A stretch of 8,299 nucleotides of DNA from Phycisphaerales bacterium. GTDB taxonomy: Bacteria; Planctomycetota; Phycisphaerae; Phycisphaerales; UBA1924. Positions 1 through 7,380 of the stretch are shown here, piece after piece. The position numbers and the translations under genes are program-made. Numbering within the stretch: the first letter of the stretch is position 1; every line of letters begins with the position of its first letter. The DNA lies in NCBI GenBank assembly GCA_020054055.1, contig JAGVLZ010000113.1, positions 1-8,299 of the forward strand, given 5' to 3'. The notes under the pieces are model-generated. The model saw only the letters and a list, made by a program, of their open reading frames with translations, did not search any database and had not been told where the DNA came from.

Positions 1-2073
1 GCCGTCCTTCAGGTAGGCGAGCAGTTCGGCCGTGCCGCTCATCTTGCCCAGCGATTCCGCGGCCTCGGAGCGCACGCTGTGCCACTCCTTCGTGTCGCGC
101 ATCACCTTCGCGAGCGCTTCGAGGGCGGCTGGGGTGCTCTTGCCGCGGACGAAGTTCAGCGCATCGAGACGCGAGGCGATGGAGCGCTGCGCCGACATCT
201 GCTGGAGCAGCCATTCGTTCGGCGCTTCGACCTCGATGTCCATCAGCACATGCAGGTCCGGGTCAATCAGGACCATGATCGGTTCTTTGTCGAGCGGGAT
301 CGCGCGCTCGTGGCGCTTGGCATCGACCGTGAACTTCGCCGTCACGGGCTTCGCACCTTCTTCGTCAATCGTGTACGCCTCGACGGGAAGATCGAAGACG
401 AACGCGGGGTGCTCGTCGTCGATCAGTTGCTTCTGCTCGATGACGAATCGGAGTTCCTTGTCTTTCTCGTTCCACGAGGCTTTCACGCCGACTTTCGGCG
501 TCCCGGGGCGCTCGGCCCATTGGGTGAAGAAGCGTTCGAGGCTCTTCCCCGTGACGTCCTCGAAGGTTCTGCGGAAGTCGCTGGTCTCGGCGGTCTTGTA
601 CTTGAAGCGGTCGACGTACTCCGCGACGCACTTGAAGAAGAGTTCATCGCCCAGGTCGGCCCGGAGCATGTGCAACATGCTGCACCCCTTCGGGTAGGGG
701 TTCGATGCGCGGCGGAAGACCTCCCACGGGTGCTTGTAGATAGGGGAGACCATGCCGGGACGCGTCGCGGCGTCGCCCTTCGCATCCGCCGCGAGAGAAT
801 CCGACTTCGCGATGCCGCGCATTGTCCGCCACATCGAGTTGATGTAGCCGTTCTGGCCGCCGTCGCGCGCCTCGAACCAAAGGGCGGAGCAATAGGTGGC
901 CCAGCCCTCATTCAGCCAGATGTGGGCCCAGGTGTTGCAGGTGATGAGGTCGCCGAACCACTGGTGCCCGAGTTCGTGCGAGATCAGGCCGTCCAGGTCC
1001 TCGTCTTCAAGTGCTTTTTCATCGAGGTACGCGGTGTCGTAGAGGGAGGTGAGCGAGGTGTTCTCCATGCCCCCCGCGCCGAAGTTCCACACGGCGACCT
1101 GGCCGTACCGGTCCCAGGGGTAAGGCTCGGTGAATCGCTGCTCGAAGACTTCCACCATGTCAGGGGTGCGCCTGTAAGTGCGCTCGATATCGCCGCCCTT
1201 TCCGGGGGGGACGTAGACTGGCATCGGCACCTTGCTGCCGGCGGGGGCGACGTCTTTCACATCGAACTTCCCGATCACCATCGAGACGAGGTACGAGACG
1301 TGAGGCTTGTCCTGGAGCCAGTGGAAGGTTGTTTTGCCGTTCGCTTTGCGGGGCGGCGACGCCTCGCGGCCGTTGGCGGTCATGATGAAGCCATCGGGGA
1401 CGGTCGCGAAGATCTCGGTCGTCATGCGCTCGTTGGGGAAGTCGTGAGTCGGGAACCAGAAGCGGTTCGTTTCGGGCTGGCCCTGCGTGTGGATCTGCGG
1501 CGGGCGTCCCTCCCACTCGGCTGACTCGGGGGTCCACGACATCCCGTCCACCGGATCGTGCAGCGAATACTTCACGACGACACTCGCCTCCGTGCCCGGC
1601 GGCAGCGGGGGATCAAAGCGGATCGCGAGTTTCTTGCCGTCGTAAGCGTGAGAGACTTTCGTCCCCGCGTGCAGTGGCGAATCGTCGGGGATCTCGACGG
1701 AGGCGATCTCCATCTGCTCCGCGTTGAGGGTCAGCACGTCGAGCGCGGTGGCGAGGGGGGTCAGGGTGAGTGTCTGCTTCGCGCTGAGGTCCGGCTTGTT
1801 CATGTCCGGGACGTCGAGTTCGAGGCGCATGTGCTTCAGGTCGGCGGGGCGGTCGGGGGCGAAGTTGCGCAGGTCGCGCCCGGTTCCCGCTTCGAAGCGC
1901 ACCGAATCGGCTCCCTCTTCCTCCATCAGCCGAAGCGCCGCCAACTTGCAGTGCAGACATCCGAACTCGGCTGAATCCCACTCGTTTGCGGCCCTCTCCC
2001 AGCCAGCCCCCTCCGCCATCGCCAGTGCTGCGGGAATCAGAACAAACGGGATGGACTTGGTCAGGAGGGGCAT
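1..2073 (-). CDS. M1-family zinc aminopeptidase, exported (3' end beyond window)
   Basis: Metallopeptidase of the gluzincin M1 family, which removes N-terminal amino acids from peptides; 691 residues are visible and the frame is still open at base 1. Seen: the exopeptidase motif in its GGMEN form (residues 334-338), zinc site HELGH (366-370) with the third ligand E389 in LNEGW exactly 18 residues on, and the catalytic tyrosine Y460 in NPYPKG. All key residues are present, so it should be active. The N-terminus has a hydrophobic stretch (about residues 8-20, ending ALAMA) that looks like a signal peptide, so a periplasmic or exported location is inferred. A CxxC (C39-L-H-C42) follows shortly after. 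After the catalytic domain, from about residue 630, alternating helical sequence resembles the start of HEAT-like repeats, cut by the window edge. The ATG at 2073 is chosen because AAGGAAA lies 7 nt upstream. Divergent from CTP synthase. Family call sure; substrate unknown. Confidence 0.95.
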   Translation of the reverse strand, partial: MPLLTKSIPFVLIPAALAMAEGAGWERAANEWDSAEFGCLHCKLAALRLMEEEGADSVRFEAGTGRDLRNFAPDRPADLKHMRLELDVPDMNKPDLSAKQTLTLTPLATALDVLTLNAEQMEIASVEIPDDSPLHAGTKVSHAYDGKKLAIRFDPPLPPGTEASVVVKYSLHDPVDGMSWTPESAEWEGRPPQIHTQGQPETNRFWFPTHDFPNERMTTEIFATVPDGFIMTANGREASPPRKANGKTTFHWLQDKPHVSYLVSMVIGKFDVKDVAPAGSKVPMPVYVPPGKGGDIERTYRRTPDMVEVFEQRFTEPYPWDRYGQVAVWNFGAGGMENTSLTSLYDTAYLDEKALEDEDLDGLISHELGHQWFGDLITCNTWAHIWLNEGWATYCSALWFEARDGGQNGYINSMWRTMRGIAKSDSLAADAKGDAATRPGMVSPIYKHPWEVFRRASNPYPKGCSMLHMLRADLGDELFFKCVAEYVDRFKYKTAETSDFRRTFEDVTGKSLERFFTQWAERPGTPKVGVKASWNEKDKELRFVIEQKQLIDDEHPAFVFDLPVEAYTIDEEGAKPVTAKFTVDAKRHERAIPLDKEPIMVLIDPDLHVLMDIEVEAPNEWLLQQMSAQRSIASRLDALNFVRGKSTPAALEALAKVMRDTKEWHSVRSEAAESLGKMSGTAELLAYLKDG

Positions 2074-2080
2074 CGTGGAG

Positions 2081-2087
2081 TTTCCTT
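2081..2087 (-). promoter_or_regulatory. Shine-Dalgarno of the M1 aminopeptidase
   Basis: On the minus strand AAGGAAA ends 7 nt before the ATG at 2073. It supports that start, and it is the only clear ribosome binding site among the four starts visible in the window. Confidence 0.7.
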
Positions 2088-2113
2088 GACGGGGCTTGCG
2101 TTCCGCACGACAC

Positions 2114-2157
2114 CAAGGGGCGCTTGAGCCGAAATTCCATGCGAAATCGGCCCCTTG
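2114..2157. repeat. 8-bp inverted repeat in the divergent promoter region
   Basis: CAAGGGGC (2114-2121) and GCCCCTTG (2150-2157) are perfect inverted arms 28 bp apart, between the aminopeptidase and CTP synthase starts. The right arm overlaps the predicted -35 hexamer of CTP synthase (TTGAGG, 2155-2160). It could be an operator or part of an RNA hairpin in the aminopeptidase leader, or chance in GC-rich DNA. No regulator can be named. Confidence 0.3.
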
Positions 2158-2190
2158 AGGCGGGGTGGCGCTGCGTGATACGATACGCTA
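2155..2190 (+). promoter_or_regulatory. Predicted promoter of CTP synthase, leaderless layout
   Basis: TTGAGG (2155-2160), an 18-bp spacer and TACGAT (2179-2184) form a sigma70-like promoter. The -10 hexamer ends 5 nt before the ATG at 2190, so the transcript would start at or next to the A of the start codon. No Shine-Dalgarno is visible before that ATG, in agreement with leaderless initiation. Prediction from sequence only. Confidence 0.4.
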
Positions 2191-4064
2191 TGCACCGATC
2201 ATCCGACCCACGAGCATCGGACCCTTCTGAGTTCCGCAAAGGCATCGACTGGACCGAGGTCGAAAAGGCCACCGGGGCGGACCTGCTGGCGCGCCAGGGG
2301 CATACCTCACTCTCCACCGAGTCATTCTCGTCGGTGCCGGACGGCTACCGGCGCGGTCGGCACAAGTACGTCGTCGTGCTCGGCACGGTGATGTCGGGGC
2401 TTGGCAAGGGGATCTTCGCGTCGAGCCTTGCCAAGTTGCTGAAGGACAAGGGGCTGGTCGTCACGCCGCTGAAGATGGAGGGGTACCTCAACATCGACGC
2501 GGGGACGCTGAACCCCTATCGCCACGGCGAGGTCTTCGTCCTCGACGACGGCACCGAGTGCGACATGGACCTGGGTACCTACGAACGCGCGCTCGACCAG
2601 AACCTTTCCCGCCGGAACTTCGTCACCGCCGGGCAGATCTACAGCGAGATCCTCGAACGCGAGCGCCACGGCGAGTACCTCGGCCGCGACGTCCAGATGA
2701 TCCCCCATGTCACGGGCGAGGTGAAGCGCCGCATCCGCGACCTGGCGATGTTCGGCGACGGCACCAAGCCCGCCGACGTGGTCTTCATCGAAGTCGGCGG
2801 CACCGTCGGCGACTACGAGAACTCCTTCTATGTCGAGGCGCTCCGCGAACTGGCCTTCGAGGAGGGGCCGGACGCCGTGTGCTTCGTCGCGCTCACCTAC
2901 ATCGTCGAACCTCCCGCGCTGGGCGAACAGAAGAGCAAAGCGGCCCAACTCGGCGTCAAGCGCCTCATGGAAGCGGGCATTCAGCCCCACATCATCGGCT
3001 GTCGCTCGACCAACCCCTGCACCCCTTCGGTGCTCGAAAAAATCGCGATGTTCACGAACGTGCCCTTGAAGCGATGCTTCAGCATGCACGACCGCAAGAG
3101 CGTCTACTTCATCCCGGAGGCGATGCGCGAGTCGGGGCTCGACCGCGAAATCCTCAGCGTCATCGGCCTGCACGACCGCGTCGACCTCGCCCACGAGGAC
3201 CGCTCGCGCGAGCGCTGGATGTCATACGTCCGCAAACTCGAAGCGCCGAAAACGAGGAGCATCCGCGTCGGCCTGACGGGAAAGTACGCCTCCGTCCGCG
3301 ATGCCTACGCCTCGATCGACAAGTGCGTCGAGCACGCGAGCACACATCTCGAATGCGACACGGAACTCGTCTGGATCGAGTCCACCGAGGTCACCGACGA
3401 CAACGTCGCGGGCAAACTCAAGGACTGCGATGCGGTCATCGTCCCCGGCGGCTTCGGCGGCCGCGGCGTGGAGGGAAAGATCGCCTGCGTGAAGCACTGC
3501 CGCGTGAACCAGGTGCCGTACCTCGGCATCTGCCTCGGGTTCCAGGTCGCGGTGATCGAGTTCGCCCGGAACGTTTTGGGATTGAAGGACGCCAACTCCA
3601 CCGAGTTCGATCCCGATTGCCCGCAGCCCGTCATCAGCGAACTGCCCGAGCAGAAGAAGATCGAGAAACTCGGCGGCACGATGCGCCTGGGCGGGCAGCA
3701 GGTCCTCATCCAGCCCGAGACCCTCGCCCACCAACTCTTCGGCAAGGAACTCGCCCGTCAGCGCTTCCGCCACCGCTACGAGGTGGACCCGCTCTATATC
3801 GAGCGCCTCGAAGCGGGGGGGATGATCTTCTCCGGCCGTCACCCCGAGCACCCGATCATGCAGATCCTCGAACTGCCGACGCCGGATGTGGGGCGGGAAG
3901 GCGTCGGCCACCCGTTCTTCATCGCGGGCCAGTTCCACCCGGAACTCACGGGTCGCCCGCTGCGCCCGCAGCCGATGTTCATGGGCCTCCTCGCGGCGGC
4001 CCTGCAGAAGCGGCACCCCAAGATCGAGGTGCCGAAGTGGTCGCGGGCGGTGAGTGTGAGTTGA
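2190..4064 (+). CDS. pyrG: CTP synthase (glutamine-hydrolysing), N-terminally extended divergent form
   Basis: Makes CTP from UTP, ATP and glutamine, the last step of de novo pyrimidine nucleotide synthesis, in the cytosol. 624 residues from the ATG at 2190. The synthetase domain (about 56-330) has the P-loop SGLGKGI (K73), HGEVFV, DMDLGTYER and VEVGGTVGDYEN; the class I glutamine amidotransferase domain (about 345-610) has GGFGGRG, nucleophile C448 in LGICLGFQ, ANSTEF, RHRYEV and the FHPE histidine and glutamate (H583, E585). Usual length is near 540; the surplus is mostly about 55 residues before the P-loop region (compare K18 in E. coli). Conserved spots differ from the E. coli form: GGVVSSLGKG reads GTVMSGLGKG and KLDPYINVD reads KMEGYLNID. 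The 2190 start is favoured by its promoter and coding-like codons; in-frame alternatives are ATG 2139 and GTG 2334 (576 residues). Function sure, exact start not. Confidence 0.95.
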   Translation: MHRSSDPRASDPSEFRKGIDWTEVEKATGADLLARQGHTSLSTESFSSVPDGYRRGRHKYVVVLGTVMSGLGKGIFASSLAKLLKDKGLVVTPLKMEGYLNIDAGTLNPYRHGEVFVLDDGTECDMDLGTYERALDQNLSRRNFVTAGQIYSEILERERHGEYLGRDVQMIPHVTGEVKRRIRDLAMFGDGTKPADVVFIEVGGTVGDYENSFYVEALRELAFEEGPDAVCFVALTYIVEPPALGEQKSKAAQLGVKRLMEAGIQPHIIGCRSTNPCTPSVLEKIAMFTNVPLKRCFSMHDRKSVYFIPEAMRESGLDREILSVIGLHDRVDLAHEDRSRERWMSYVRKLEAPKTRSIRVGLTGKYASVRDAYASIDKCVEHASTHLECDTELVWIESTEVTDDNVAGKLKDCDAVIVPGGFGGRGVEGKIACVKHCRVNQVPYLGICLGFQVAVIEFARNVLGLKDANSTEFDPDCPQPVISELPEQKKIEKLGGTMRLGGQQVLIQPETLAHQLFGKELARQRFRHRYEVDPLYIERLEAGGMIFSGRHPEHPIMQILELPTPDVGREGVGHPFFIAGQFHPELTGRPLRPQPMFMGLLAAALQKRHPKIEVPKWSRAVSVS

Positions 4065-4082
4065 GTGAAGGGGCGCAACCGA

Positions 4083-7000
4083 TCACACGGCGGAGAAGAG
4101 TGCTTCCTGATCGTCCCCGGATTCAGTCTCGGTCGGCGTGCGGGCCGTTGCTTGCTCGACGATTCTGATTTCGTCCTGAGTCAGGCCGTAGAGTTCGTAG
4201 ACGAGCGAGTCAATCTGCTGATCAGTGGCCTCGATCTCGCGGGGGATGCGCTCTTTGTCGTGAGGGGTCTTTGCCGTCGCGAGTTTCTTGTGCAGTTCGA
4301 GGATGCGGTCGACCAGTTTCACCATGCGATCGTGGGTTACTTTTGTTCCTTCGGGAATCGGAATACGCGCAAGCTGATTGGACGGGATGTGATTGTTGCC
4401 AGGAAAGCGAAAGCGAAAGTACACGTTCGCTGGATTGCTGTTCAGGACGCCCAGCAGGTAGCGCAGGTCTTGTGTGCAATCCGATCTGCGGTTGATCACA
4501 TTCGTGGATTGCAGCCCCACAATCTGCTCTCGGTCGAGGGTCGCGACAAGACGGCGTGAGAGGGCGATGTTGCGTACCTCTTGAACAACCAACTTCTCAT
4601 TGCCGAAAAAGATCCCTGGGCGTCGGGGTGCGTCCAGAACCTTTGGATCGTAATAGACATAGCACCGGATGTCGATCGGTGTGTACCGGCCGATATCTCT
4701 CCCACCAGCCGCAGGCTTCCACTTTGAGTTCTTCGGGGATGCAGCCACATACTTGTCGTTGTCGCCGGTGCGGCAGCCCTGATTGATCGTGCAGAGATCC
4801 CCAAGACGTATCTTTGCGGAATCCATGCGCTTCAGCAACGCCTGCAGGTCATCCGAGACATGAACCAGCCACGGTGAGCCGTCCGAGCCGATCCAGTCTT
4901 GCTGCTTTGGCGAAAAACGTTGCAGAAAGGTAGGAAACACCTTTGGCGTAGACCGCGCGACGTCAACAACCGCTCTCGAATCCGAGGCCCCTTTCGAAAA
5001 GAACAGAAGCATCGTTTCGTTCTTGGCGCCTTGAAACACGCCGGGGCCGAGGTCGACCACATGGTAGACTCGAACCTTCGCCGAAAGAACTATTCGGAGC
5101 GCCTTGAATGAATCGTTGCTCAGCAAGGTGTGTGGAATGATAAATCCGAAAACACCTTGCTTGCGCATCAACCCCAAAGAGCGTTCGATGAACGCGCCGT
5201 AGAGGTCGAATCGGTAGTCAATGCCTTGGTATGTCGTCTCGTAGTAGGAGCGCTGATCCCTGGGTACCTCGGTAATGAAGAGATACGGCGGATTGCCTAT
5301 CACCGCGTCAAACCCGCGCGCCTTGACAATCGCCGGAAAAGCCTTCTTCCAGTTGAACTTGTTGATCTTCCGCCGCTGTTCTTCGGAGAGTTCGCTGTCA
5401 TCGAAATCCGTGTCGATGAGGGAGTTGCCGCACTTGATGTTCCGGCCGAGGTCGGGCAGGGCGCGCTGGTGGAAAAACTTCAACTGCGCGGCGATTGATT
5501 CCTTTGATTCCCCTTCGAGGACTTTCAGCAGCAATGATAGTTTGGTCACTTCGACTGCCTGCGGGTCGATGTCGACGCCGAAGATGGAGTTGAGCAGGAC
5601 CTCCTTGCGCTTGGAGGTCGTCAGCCGGTAGTCGTGCTTGCCGGTCTTTCGGCCGACGTGCTTGGTCGTTCTCTCCGATTCCTCTCCATCAAGTGATGGC
5701 GCTTCGATGCGCATCAGCGCCGGCTTCTTTCCCTCGCAATGCTTGTCAGGATCGTTGCCGAGATACCAGCGCAGGTGCCAATCGAGCAGGAACTGGTAGG
5801 CCCCGATGAGGAACGAGCCGGAGCCGCTGGCGGGATCGACGATCGTGATCTTCGCCGCATCGGCGGGCGTTTTGCCCTCCAGCAGTTTGCCGACGGTGTT
5901 CTTGACGATGTACCTGACGATGTATTCGGGTGTGTAATAGACGCCCCCGGCCTTGCGAACCTCGGGCTTTTCTTCGATCTTGACGCGGTGCCCGCTCTTG
6001 AGCGTGATGACCTTGCCGAGGAACTGCTCGTAGACCTGGCCGAGGATTTCGGGCGGGATGACGGAGAACTCGTAGGAAGCGTACAGGTTGGCGTTGTCGT
6101 AGAGGCCGCGGATGATCTTCCTCAGCGGCGCATCGTCGATCGCTAAGTCGAGCGTGAGGTCATCTGGCGGCTCGGCACGCTCGGGGTCCGGCTTGCGTCC
6201 AAGGCGAGTCGGGAAATGGAAGATGCCGGAGTTGTAGCGGTCATCGGCAGCGCGAAAGATGTCGCCGAGACGAGGGTAGATATTCTCGCCGTTGGTGACG
6301 CCGAGCAGGTTGTGGGTCGGCTCGATGCCGCGATCCTCGCAGATGCGAAGGAACAGGATGCGGTCAATGGTCCGCTGGACCGCGAAGTTCAGTTCATCAA
6401 CGCTGAGGTCGTTGTTCGCGGCGATGTCTTTCGCCAGGACCTCGCGCCAACTCTCGATGTCTTGCAGGAACGATTCGCCCAGGGGCACCATCCCCCTCTT
6501 GCGCTTGGACTGAGCGAACCTGTCGAATGCGCCGCGAAGAATGGCATCGCGCGAAAAGATCGACGCGATCTCGTGCCAACGTTGCGGGTATTCGGTGAAC
6601 CGGAACGTGAGGATGGCGCCGGCCGTCGCGCTGTCTTGCGGGCTTGGCTTGAACCGCGTGTCGTAGACGATGAACTCCTTGAAGTTCGTCAGGATTGACA
6701 GGGGGAGTTCAGCGGAGTACGCGTAGCGGCGGAGTTGAAAGGCCGGTTTGTGATCGACGCGAATCGGGACGGACGGCCTCTTTGCTTCGAGGAAGAACTT
6801 GCGTCCGCCACCGGCGGCGCGCCCCCCGATGTAGAACCCGTAATCCGGCGCCTTGGAAGAAGTGCCGCCCGCGAGTTTGAGGGCATCCTCATAGACAACT
6901 TCACGGTAGGCCTCGGCTCGGCCCTCCTTGTTGGTTACGTCCCAGCCGAGCGCTTCGAGCAAGGGGTTAATGAAGTCGATGCGGACCTGCGCTTCGCTGT

Positions 7001-7127
7001 AATCGCCGGAATCGTAGGTTTCCTCTTGCTCGATGAACTGGCGCACCTTGTCGATGATGATCGGCGGACACTCAACTCGGGGCACTTCAAGTGTCGTTGC
7101 TGCTTGGCTGGGGGCTCCGCTGGGCAT
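4083..7127 (-). CDS. Type IIG restriction-modification enzyme (nuclease, N6-adenine methylase and specificity in one chain)
   Basis: Single-chain restriction and modification enzyme of the Eco57I-like class: it would methylate an adenine in its target site and cut unmodified DNA nearby, so it needs no separate subunits. 1014 residues, apparently complete. Seen: an HsdR-N-like PD-(D/E)xK nuclease at residues about 40-160 (PDYGF at 94-98, FLEAKRP at 112-118); a helical connector (about 220-390); the methylase with GVYYTPEYIV (395-404), the AdoMet motif DPASGSGSF (431-439), GVDIDP (517-522) and catalytic NPPY (612-615); a target recognition region from about 770 (LGDLCTINQG) to 925; and a coiled-coil-like C-terminus (about 935-985). 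All catalytic motifs are intact. The recognition part (about 4400-5200) is visibly poorer in GC than neighbouring genes, suggesting transfer or domain exchange. Stop lies 18 bp from the convergent CTP synthase stop. Start 7127 has no Shine-Dalgarno. BREX PglX is the main alternative, disfavoured by the nuclease domain and absence of BREX partners. Target site unknown. Confidence 0.9.
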   Translation of the reverse strand: MPSGAPSQAATTLEVPRVECPPIIIDKVRQFIEQEETYDSGDYSEAQVRIDFINPLLEALGWDVTNKEGRAEAYREVVYEDALKLAGGTSSKAPDYGFYIGGRAAGGGRKFFLEAKRPSVPIRVDHKPAFQLRRYAYSAELPLSILTNFKEFIVYDTRFKPSPQDSATAGAILTFRFTEYPQRWHEIASIFSRDAILRGAFDRFAQSKRKRGMVPLGESFLQDIESWREVLAKDIAANNDLSVDELNFAVQRTIDRILFLRICEDRGIEPTHNLLGVTNGENIYPRLGDIFRAADDRYNSGIFHFPTRLGRKPDPERAEPPDDLTLDLAIDDAPLRKIIRGLYDNANLYASYEFSVIPPEILGQVYEQFLGKVITLKSGHRVKIEEKPEVRKAGGVYYTPEYIVRYIVKNTVGKLLEGKTPADAAKITIVDPASGSGSFLIGAYQFLLDWHLRWYLGNDPDKHCEGKKPALMRIEAPSLDGEESERTTKHVGRKTGKHDYRLTTSKRKEVLLNSIFGVDIDPQAVEVTKLSLLLKVLEGESKESIAAQLKFFHQRALPDLGRNIKCGNSLIDTDFDDSELSEEQRRKINKFNWKKAFPAIVKARGFDAVIGNPPYLFITEVPRDQRSYYETTYQGIDYRFDLYGAFIERSLGLMRKQGVFGFIIPHTLLSNDSFKALRIVLSAKVRVYHVVDLGPGVFQGAKNETMLLFFSKGASDSRAVVDVARSTPKVFPTFLQRFSPKQQDWIGSDGSPWLVHVSDDLQALLKRMDSAKIRLGDLCTINQGCRTGDNDKYVAASPKNSKWKPAAGGRDIGRYTPIDIRCYVYYDPKVLDAPRRPGIFFGNEKLVVQEVRNIALSRRLVATLDREQIVGLQSTNVINRRSDCTQDLRYLLGVLNSNPANVYFRFRFPGNNHIPSNQLARIPIPEGTKVTHDRMVKLVDRILELHKKLATAKTPHDKERIPREIEATDQQIDSLVYELYGLTQDEIRIVEQATARTPTETESGDDQEALFSAV

Positions 7128-7164
7128 CGCGGATCAGCGTACCGCACACGCACAGAATGGACAA
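7128..7164 (-). promoter_or_regulatory. Predicted promoter of the Type IIG gene, leaderless layout
   Basis: On the minus strand TTGTCC (7159-7164), a 17-bp spacer and TACGCT (7136-7141) precede the ATG at 7127 by 8 nt, and no purine-rich ribosome site is present. The -35 lies just past the last recognisable codon of the toxin remnant, so the enzyme's promoter would sit at the truncation border. The hexamers match the consensus only partly. Confidence 0.35.
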
Positions 7165-7174
7165 TCGAGGGCGC

Positions 7175-7261
7175 CCGGCGCTTGGCCTGACTCAGGTCCG
7201 AGAAAGGGAACGGGATCACCACCACGTCGGCGCGCGAGTAGCGAATCTGAGTCCCCGCCAC
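7175..7261 (-). pseudogene. PemK/MazF-family toxin, N-terminal remnant
   Basis: Reading from a GTG at 7261 (or a TTG at 7288) the minus strand encodes about 29 residues ending VVVIPFPFSDLSQAKRR. The pattern D-V-V-x-x-PFPF-(S/T)-DLS-x-x-KRR is the typical beginning of PemK/MazF-type toxins, mRNA endonucleases of about 110 residues. The family normally continues with RPALV and another 80 or so residues; here the frame goes on (A-P-S-I-V) without recognisable homology, then runs as a shadow through the restriction gene. The toxin is therefore truncated and should be dead. A one-base change near 7170-7175 may also have occurred, since another frame gives A-L just there. It overlaps the antitoxin tail, as expected for this kind of pair. 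Identification rests on motif memory over a short stretch. Confidence 0.6.
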
Positions 7262-7380
7262 GCCTCGTCCTCTTCCGGGAGATTCCAATCCTTGGAAGGC
7301 GTCTCTTCGCTGGCGACGCCGGAGTCAACTGCTTCGGAGATGCCGTCCGCTGGCCTACAATGCTCCCATGCTCGGCCCCG
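7216..7380 (-). pseudogene. Antitoxin C-terminal remnant, paired with the toxin fragment
   Basis: A minus-strand frame open from about 7380 to the TGA at 7216-7218 has no ATG, GTG or TTG that could start it, yet encodes SKDWNLPEEDEAW (codons 7258-7296). A DW-x-x-PEEDEAW tail is what I recall from small antitoxins encoded just upstream of PemK/MazF toxins with the PFPF-DLS signature. The toxin frame starts inside this tail (GTG at 7261), the overlap arrangement usual for such operons. The antitoxin's DNA-binding front half is missing; the frame instead runs into the promoter and start of the plus-strand hypothetical gene at 7368. Its last residues, after EAW, are probably not original. Weaker alone than with its neighbour. 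Confidence 0.45.
7333..7368 (+). promoter_or_regulatory. Predicted promoter of the small hypothetical gene, leaderless layout
   Basis: TACAAT (7356-7361) is a good -10 hexamer ending 6 nt before the ATG at 7368; TTCGGA (7333-7338) at 17 bp spacing is a weak -35. There is no Shine-Dalgarno before the ATG, so a leaderless transcript is predicted. Confidence 0.4.

Noticed and set aside
79..1524. Long plus-strand open frame of 481 codons
   Set aside because: It is antisense to the aminopeptidase, whose frame carries all M1 motifs; the plus-strand translation shows no recognisable domain and arises from GC-rich third positions.
1986..2189. Upstream extension of CTP synthase to ATG 1986
   Set aside because: It would overlap the aminopeptidase start region by 88 bp, has a Pro/Ser/Trp-rich non-coding look, and lies upstream of the predicted promoter. 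ATG 2139 is also upstream of the -10 hexamer.
2322..4016. Minus-strand frames of 290 and 264 codons opposite CTP synthase
   Set aside because: Mirror frames of a GC-rich gene; no motifs.
2558..4168. 536-codon plus-strand frame inside CTP synthase
   Set aside because: Arg/Pro/His-rich shadow of the CTP synthase frame, without any domain.
4400..4420. Short AGCGAA-type tandem repeat
   Set aside because: It encodes the RFRF part of a motif in the recognition domain, so it is coding sequence and not a separate repeat element.
4083..7127. BREX PglX methylase
   Set aside because: The protein has an N-terminal PD-(D/E)xK nuclease and no BREX genes adjoin it, so a Type IIG enzyme fits better.
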